Shown here piece by piece: positions 58,885-64,000 of a DNA stretch of 64,000 bases. Both the position numbers and the translations under genes were made by a program. The notes under the pieces were generated by a model. It had not been told where the DNA came from, searched no databases, and worked only from the letters and a program-made list of their open reading frames with translations. The DNA is from Euptelea pleiosperma. Lineage: Eukaryota; Streptophyta; Magnoliopsida; Ranunculales; Eupteleaceae. The DNA lies in assembly GCA_035048495.1 (NCBI GenBank), contig CM068541.1:4657929-4721928 (forward strand), given 5' to 3'. Each line of letters opens with the position of its first letter. The first letter of the stretch is position 1.

Positions 58885-60603
58885 TTATTCCCTCCAAGTC
58901 CTGCTGAAGATGTTCTTGAGACGATTTCCCGCGAGTCTCTGTAACGCCTTCTTAGCTCCGGCGACATCCATCTCCGCGAGCTTCTGCAAATGTGTGGAAG
59001 CTCCAGCTGCGACAATCCTCTTTCGACATCCATGGCTGCCCCCGGACACTATCGCAGAGATCACCGATACCGGAAACTTCTTACAAACTAATTCGTTCTT
59101 AGGATCCAACATCTGAACCAACCTCAACACACTCTTCTCATCCCTAGCAAGATCTTTCCGATTCGATCGGATGGACAACAAAGAAACCAGCGCTTGTGCC
59201 GCTACCTCCTGCAACCCTACCGGCTTAGAGGACTCCACCATTTTCACTAGTGCTCCCATGCACCCAGATATCGTCCGCTTGTTCGCATCGCTAATCGATA
59301 AATTACAGAGAATCGATGCCGAGATCTGTTGAGCGATTATGGTCCCGTCCTTGATTAGCTCCGCAAGCTGTAATAGAAACGAAGTTGAAGAAGATAAGAT
59401 CCTGACCGTCGAAGCGGACCCTGAAAGGGCGTAAATCGCTCGCAGAACGTGCTCTAATGTATCCGAATTTGAAGACTCTTGAATCAATTGGAGAAGACTC
59501 TGTAATCCCCCTTCCTGTAATATCGAAACCCTAAAATCATCGCCAGCCGAGGCAAGGATCCAAAGACAATTAGCAGCTTTTTCTTGAGCAGCGCCAGTGC
59601 CGGAAACCAATAACTGGACTAAAACGGCCACCGCGCCTTCTTCCGCCATTGCTACCCTGATATCCTCCACCGCAGCTACATTCTTCATCGCTCCGGCTGC
59701 ATGAGTCTGCGTTACTGGTGATCCTGATCGACACGCATCGACCAAAACCGGAATACCACCGTACGCGGAAATCGCCCATGCGTTTTCTGGATCAGCGGTG
59801 ATCGCCTCGACTGCCATCGCCGCATTCTCCTTCAACCCCGATGATCCGGATTCAAGAAGACGCAATAGAGGCCCTAAACCCCCTTCTTCGAACACGCTTT
59901 TCATCGATGAATCACTAGCACTGGCAAGAACAGATACAGCTACTGCAGCTTGCTCCCGAACTGAAGGATGATGATTCGACTCAATTAAATGTACCAAATA
60001 CCTCATATCTCCCTCTTTCGCCACCAGAATCGCAGACTTATCATCCTCTCTGAGAAGCTGGAGGAGCGAATCCAAAGCCTTCTTCTTGAACTCAATCCCT
60101 CCGATCTGAAGCCTCGCGAAGAGGTCTCTAATAAAAAAACCTAGTTCTTCTTTCCCCGAACCAGGACCAGGTTGCGATAGGACAATCGCGTTGGATTGAC
60201 GAAGAACGCCTGATTTGAGCAACAACTCGATGTCGTGAAGATGAGTAGAGAGAGAAGCCGATGCCATATCGATGTCGCTCTGCATGAGGAGCTTCCCGCC
60301 TGTGTAGGAAGAAGGATCGTTCTGGCATTGCTGACAGAGGGATTGGATTTTTTGTAAAGTGGAGAGAAGATTAGGGAGGAGGTCTTGTAAGAGAGGGTTC
60401 TCGGACCAGTGAGGAGAGTCGGAGATTTCGGCGAGCGAGGATTTGAGATTGGATAGTTTGGAGCGGAGGACTTGCCATCGTCCGATGAAGGATTTGACAG
60501 TGAGGGAGGAGAGGAGGAGGAGAGAGAGGAGGTGGTTGATGAAGTTGAGGGTTTGGGTTAGGGGTTGTGGCGATGGTGGTGCGGTGGTGGTGGTGGGATG
60601 CAT
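58885..60603 (-). CDS. Armadillo-repeat protein with UND-like N-terminal domain (no U-box)
   Basis: Single-exon gene for 572 residues starting MHPTTTTAPPSPQPLTQ. Residues about 18-135 (TLNFINHLLSLLLLSS, SKLSNLKSSLAEISDSPHW) resemble the UND helical region found before the U-box in plant PUB proteins, but no U-box follows. From about 155 to 560 there are tandem armadillo repeats: AILVAKEGDMRYLVHLIES, SVREQAAVAVSVLA, GLKENAAMAVEAI, GGIPVLVDACRSGSP, AQEKAANCLWILAS, GALVKMVESSKP. These form a superhelical protein-interaction surface; the partner is unknown. It resembles plant proteins often labelled VAC8-like or U-box 4-like ARM proteins. The open frame continues 157 codons upstream of the chosen ATG, but that part is promoter and transposon sequence, so 60603 is the first credible start. 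A TATAAA lies at 60868-60873 (minus). Confidence 0.92.
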   Translation of the reverse strand: MHPTTTTAPPSPQPLTQTLNFINHLLSLLLLSSLTVKSFIGRWQVLRSKLSNLKSSLAEISDSPHWSENPLLQDLLPNLLSTLQKIQSLCQQCQNDPSSYTGGKLLMQSDIDMASASLSTHLHDIELLLKSGVLRQSNAIVLSQPGPGSGKEELGFFIRDLFARLQIGGIEFKKKALDSLLQLLREDDKSAILVAKEGDMRYLVHLIESNHHPSVREQAAVAVSVLASASDSSMKSVFEEGGLGPLLRLLESGSSGLKENAAMAVEAITADPENAWAISAYGGIPVLVDACRSGSPVTQTHAAGAMKNVAAVEDIRVAMAEEGAVAVLVQLLVSGTGAAQEKAANCLWILASAGDDFRVSILQEGGLQSLLQLIQESSNSDTLEHVLRAIYALSGSASTVRILSSSTSFLLQLAELIKDGTIIAQQISASILCNLSISDANKRTISGCMGALVKMVESSKPVGLQEVAAQALVSLLSIRSNRKDLARDEKSVLRLVQMLDPKNELVCKKFPVSVISAIVSGGSHGCRKRIVAAGASTHLQKLAEMDVAGAKKALQRLAGNRLKNIFSRTWRE

Positions 60604-60867
60604 TTGTTGGCTGCAACCGTGGCTAGAGCCGGGGTGAGTTGTGGTCGAGCTCGTTTGTGAACTGGTTAGAATACATGAAAAGGAAAGAGAGAATGAAGAG
60701 GAATTGCTTGGTTTGAAAGGAAAGGAGAAGAGGGGTTTCTGACAAACGAGGGGAGGTTGAAGGAAAAGCAAAGCGACCCAGGGATTGGGTGGTGGTGGTG
60801 GGGAGGAAACAGGCGCGAGAGACTTCCACCTGGGATGAAGGGGAGCGGCTTTTCTGATGCGATACGT

Positions 60868-60873
60868 TTTATA
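60868..60873 (-). promoter_or_regulatory. TATA box of the armadillo gene
   Basis: Minus-strand GGATATAAAACG about 265 bp upstream of the ATG. The G-box GCCACGTGGC at 60963-60972 is about 90 bp further upstream, and a second CACGTG core lies near 60910. Confidence 0.6.
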
Positions 60874-60931
60874 TCCGAGGGTAGCGAACGTGTGTGTGTT
60901 TACGTTAGCACGTGAGTGTACATGAATTTGT

Positions 60932-61240
60932 GAGTAAAACTTTGCTGACCCCCACGATTTGAGCCACGTGGCACATTTATAGAGGCCGCAGATCGTAGGG
61001 TTGTTTGGCCAATCCCTAGATTGTCCTACAAACCAAAAACCATGGGTTGATTTTACCCGTGTGAATTTTAGCATTATTGACCATTATTTGGGTACAAGGA
61101 TCCAAAGGTTTGAAATCACTAACCAGGCTGATTTTTGGTTTGTAGGCCCATCTAGGGATTGGCCAAACATCCATACGGTAATAGTCCTCTAAAAGCGTGC
61201 CAAGTGGGTCATATTGTGGACGGTCAGCGAAGTCTTGCTC
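60932..61240. mobile_element. Family-1 foldback in the armadillo promoter
   Basis: Starts GAGTAAAACTTTGCTGACC, ends GTCTTGCTC; flanks TGAATTTGT (60923-60931) and TGTATTTGC (61241-61249) match at 7 of 9. Exact G-box at 60963-60972. Confidence 0.85.
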
Positions 61241-61349
61241 TGTATTTGCGAACTTGGGGACCGGGAAATCCCTGTGGTTAGAACGCGTGGAACGTGTTGG
61301 TTTTCGGTAGGAAAAAGATGTAACGAGGCAGTCAGGTAGAGCGACCACT

Positions 61350-61606
61350 GCCGTATGGACCCACGTTCACGCATGGATATTTAGCTTTAGCCCACACCTT
61401 GGTGGAAATACACACCAAATATCACTCTGATTGCTAATCTCTAGCCATTAGATTTACTAGGTTTTAATACGTGATTATAACCGTTGGATTAACCTTTTGT
61501 GTATTAGATCCAACGGCTAAAATCATTAAATAAGCGGAATTTTGGTATGAATGTCTACTAACGGGTGTGCTAAACATCAATGCGATCAGTGGACCAGATG
61601 ACAGCG
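61350..61606. mobile_element. Family-1b foldback
   Basis: Inner pair CTAGCCATTAGATTTACTAG / GATCCAACGGCTAAAATC and outer GACCACTG / CAGTGGACC. Confidence 0.6.
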
Positions 61607-62191
61607 GTGTCCTTCGGCGTCAGGTCTACCTTGTTCCCTCTCGACTCTTTTCACTAGCTGTTCCTGCGGTTCTCTAGAACAAAATTCCACATGATATGAT
61701 CTACAAGATCGTCGGTGGTCAAGAAAATGAATCTGTAGATTGGATGGTTACGGTCAATCAATAGATCAAATTATCCTAAAAAGGTGTCAAGTGGGATCCA
61801 CATACTCATCCATAGCAGGTGCCACCTCTGCTTATGCTTTACCATAGATTTTTGCCATACCCAATTGAAGAGAGAGCCGTGAGAAGGGAATAAAACTAGT
61901 CTGCACTCGTTGTGCACACTCCATGGTATGCAAATGTTGTCTTCACCTTCGTATGCACCTTGAAAAACTCAGTGAAATGTTACACAGTTTTCAAGGTACA
62001 TCTGAGGGTGAATACAATGTTTACGTACTTCATTGGTCAGACAGAGAGAGAAGTGTGAGAGCGACCAAAGAGACAATTATTTTTTATAGAAAAACTCGAG
62101 CCCGAGGAAAGCGAAAGGCTAAAGGGTGAAGAAGGCTATGGAAGTAGGAAGATAGGGTGATCCAACGTTCAATAATAGTTACCCCGTGGAG

Positions 62192-62596
62192 GAGTAAAAC
62201 TTGTGTCACAAGATGTTGTGACCGAACACGGTCACAGCACTCAATACGAGCCACGTGGTATACTATTAGAGGACAACGACTGTATGGATGTTTGGGCAGT
62301 CCCTCGGTGGACTAGTACACAAAAAATCAGCTTGATTAGTGATTTCTAACTGATTTATTGAAGTTATTTTCATGGGTTGATTTTAACAGTAGGAATTTGA
62401 GCATTATTGAGCGTTATTTGGGTGCATAAATCCAAAGGTTGTAAATCACTAATCAGGCTGATTTTTGGTTTGTAGGTCCACCGAGGGACTGGTCAAACAT
62501 CCATACGGTCAAAGATCTCTGATAATGTGCCACGTTGCTCGTATTGAGTGCTGTGACCGTGTTCCATCACAACATCTTGTGACACAAGTTTTACTC
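62192..62596. mobile_element. Family-1 foldback, best preserved copy, perfect 9-bp target duplication
   Basis: Starts GAGTAAAACTTGTGTCACAA and ends with the exact complement. CCCGTGGAG occurs at 62183-62191 and 62597-62605. A perfect 9-bp duplication is the Mutator/MULE signature. Arms extend well over 150 bp. Confidence 0.92.
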
Positions 62597-62713
62597 CCCG
62601 TGGAGTACTCCGGAAGGTGCCATCGTGTCAATTTTTCTCATCAGACTAAATTGTACTGCTCATGCCACAAAACTTTTAATTACATAATTCAAATAATAAG
62701 AATATGGTTTGCA

Positions 62714-62940
62714 CCAAGGTTTAAAAGGGGCCGTTATAACTGCATAACGGGTTCTGGGCGTTGCTGTTTTATCCGTTATAATGAACATTGCTAAAAACGG
62801 GAAAAAATGAAAAAAAAAAAAAAATGGACTGTAACGAAAAATAACGGATCTAGAAAAATATATTTTATTATATGCCTAAATAATGGGCATTATATTCGTT
62901 ATAGCGAAAAGTAATAGATTTATAACGGAAAAGACCCGAA
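62714..62940. mobile_element. CGGCCGTT-family element
   Basis: CCAAGGTTTAAAAGGGGCCG, then TTATAACTGCATAACGG; the right side is AT-rich with TAACGG repeats. Confidence 0.55.
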
Positions 62941-63953
62941 GAGAAAGTTTAATATTTTTCTCTTAGAGAACCTTAAATAGGATCTCTTAGATAACCTTAA
63001 ATAGGAGAGAAAACCCAAAGAGATCGGCAAATATTATTCTTTTAGATAAATACCTCTGTGTGATGAGGGGGTTTGGCCGAACCCTTGTTCATTAGAAATA
63101 AAAATAAAATTATAAAAAAGATTCTAAAAAGTCTAAACTCCAAAATACATTCATTTATAGATACTAAATTTTTTATTTCAATTGAATTGTGACCCATAAT
63201 ACTGTGAGTTGAAATTAATTCTTGAACTAGATCCATAGTAATGAGTAGGGTCGATCTGGAGCTGATTAATATCGAAATCAAAATAATTTTCTAGTAAGGG
63301 TTGTTAATGCAGACTTTTCTCGGTTTATGTATTAGTAGATAATCAATCACTAAGATAGAGAATCAAAGAAGAAAATTGCAATGTAACTACTAAATGAAAT
63401 TAACTAAGTAAATAGTAGAAGTGTACCCGAACAATCGTAGTAGATAACCAATAGTTGATTGAAGAAATTATAAACACAGAGATCAAGCACTTATTGGTGA
63501 AAAAATGGCTGAGGCACGCGTTGCACGCGCTGTCCTAAAGCAAATTTCGTCACTACAATTCGAAGGTGTTGCTGTTAGTTGGTCGGCGACTACTCCCAAG
63601 ATTCAACAGTCCACTGAAAAAATGCAGCACTCCAAACTCTTTAGTCTATTAAACTTATAGTGGAACCTCAAATAATATTTAAAAAAAACTTCGTAAAAAG
63701 AGAGAAAATAGTAATATTTGTTGTTTAACATCTTCTCTGCGTCTCTTTATATAGAGGTGGGGAGGTAACTGTTTGGATCTTATTAAAAATTTGAAACGGT
63801 CACAAAATTCAATGTACTAAAATCTATGTTGATTACAAAATATTTTGAAAATAAAACATAAAACTCATATACGAAAACCAACGGTCCAAATAATAATACT
63901 TGGCTTTTTAAGTTCAAGTCCAAGTCCCAAGTCCAAAGATTTGTAGACACTAT
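62941..63953. other. Unassigned AT-rich spacer, possibly old LTR sequence
   Basis: CTCTTTATATAGAGGTGGG near 63745-63763 looks like a retroelement-type TATA region, but no paired repeat or primer-binding site was found. Confidence 0.3.
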
Positions 63954-64000
63954 TACCAAGGTTTCAAAGGGGCCGTTTATAACTGCTTAATAGGTTCGTG
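63954..64000. mobile_element. CGGCCGTT-family element cut by the window end
   Basis: ACCAAGGTTTCAAAGGGGCC, then GTTTATAACTGCTTAA; continues beyond the window. Confidence 0.5.

Noticed and set aside
60604..61074. Upstream 157-codon extension of the armadillo ORF
   Set aside because: Its first codons are translation of a foldback element and it crosses the TATA box; no family similarity.
63480..63800. Possible retroelement or viral promoter region
   Set aside because: A TATA-like segment alone; no coding domains, paired LTR or primer-binding site.
1..64000. CRISPR arrays, operons, tRNA or rRNA genes
   Set aside because: No regularly spaced repeats of the right type, and no tRNA box A/B pairs or rRNA segments noticed; gene structure is eukaryotic.

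Overview
This window is plant nuclear DNA. The genes carry GT-AG introns, the proteins are plant families (PHT1 phosphate transporters, SUMO, a GH17 glucanase with an X8 domain, a PICALM-type clathrin adaptor, an armadillo protein), and the long AT-rich spacers are full of miniature transposons. Nothing points to bacteria or an organelle. The low gene density and many non-grass miniature elements suggest a non-grass angiosperm, possibly a woody magnoliid or early eudicot; that placement is inference, not a measured result.

Layout. 1-4.2 kb: transposon arms, then decayed exons of a monodehydroascorbate reductase and an aspartic protease on the minus strand, with a hAT-type element and a LINE tail. 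4.2-13.4 kb: two almost identical high-affinity phosphate transporter genes (minus strand), each with a 5' leader intron of about 1.1 kb, inside a tandem duplication of about 3.85 kb. 15.5-22.6 kb: a nine-coding-exon plant membrane protein of unknown function (plus strand), convergent with a three-exon SUMO gene (minus strand, 23.8-27.4 kb) whose 3.1 kb first intron holds a LINE remnant and a cluster of telo-boxes. 28-40 kb: no intact gene, but many foldback elements, LINE pieces and a solo LTR. 40.8-42.7 kb: a secreted beta-1,3-glucanase (plus). 43-49 kb: transposons and one unrecognised exon-like ORF. 50.1-51.8 kb: an intronless ANTH-domain clathrin assembly protein (plus). 52-58 kb: a Harbinger-like element with nested repeats, tandem repeats and unassigned spacer. 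58.9-60.6 kb: an armadillo-repeat protein with a UND-like N-terminus (minus). 61-64 kb: more foldback elements.

The genes do not form a pathway or operon. What ties the window together is a family of about 24 foldback elements. The best preserved copies start GAGTAAAAC, end GTTTTACTC and have 9-bp target duplications, which points to Mutator-like (MULE) ancestry. Both arms carry the palindrome GCCACGTGGC, a perfect G-box/ABRE. A copy lies within roughly 1 kb upstream of six of the seven intact genes (both PHT1 genes, the membrane protein, SUMO, the glucanase and the armadillo gene; not the ANTH gene). In the armadillo gene the G-box sits about 90 bp upstream of a good TATA box. This is the most interesting signal here: a transposon family that spreads G-boxes into promoters. 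A second point is regulatory divergence between the PHT1 twins: copy 1 has a PHR1-type site (GGATATTC) in its leader intron that a single base change removes in copy 2.
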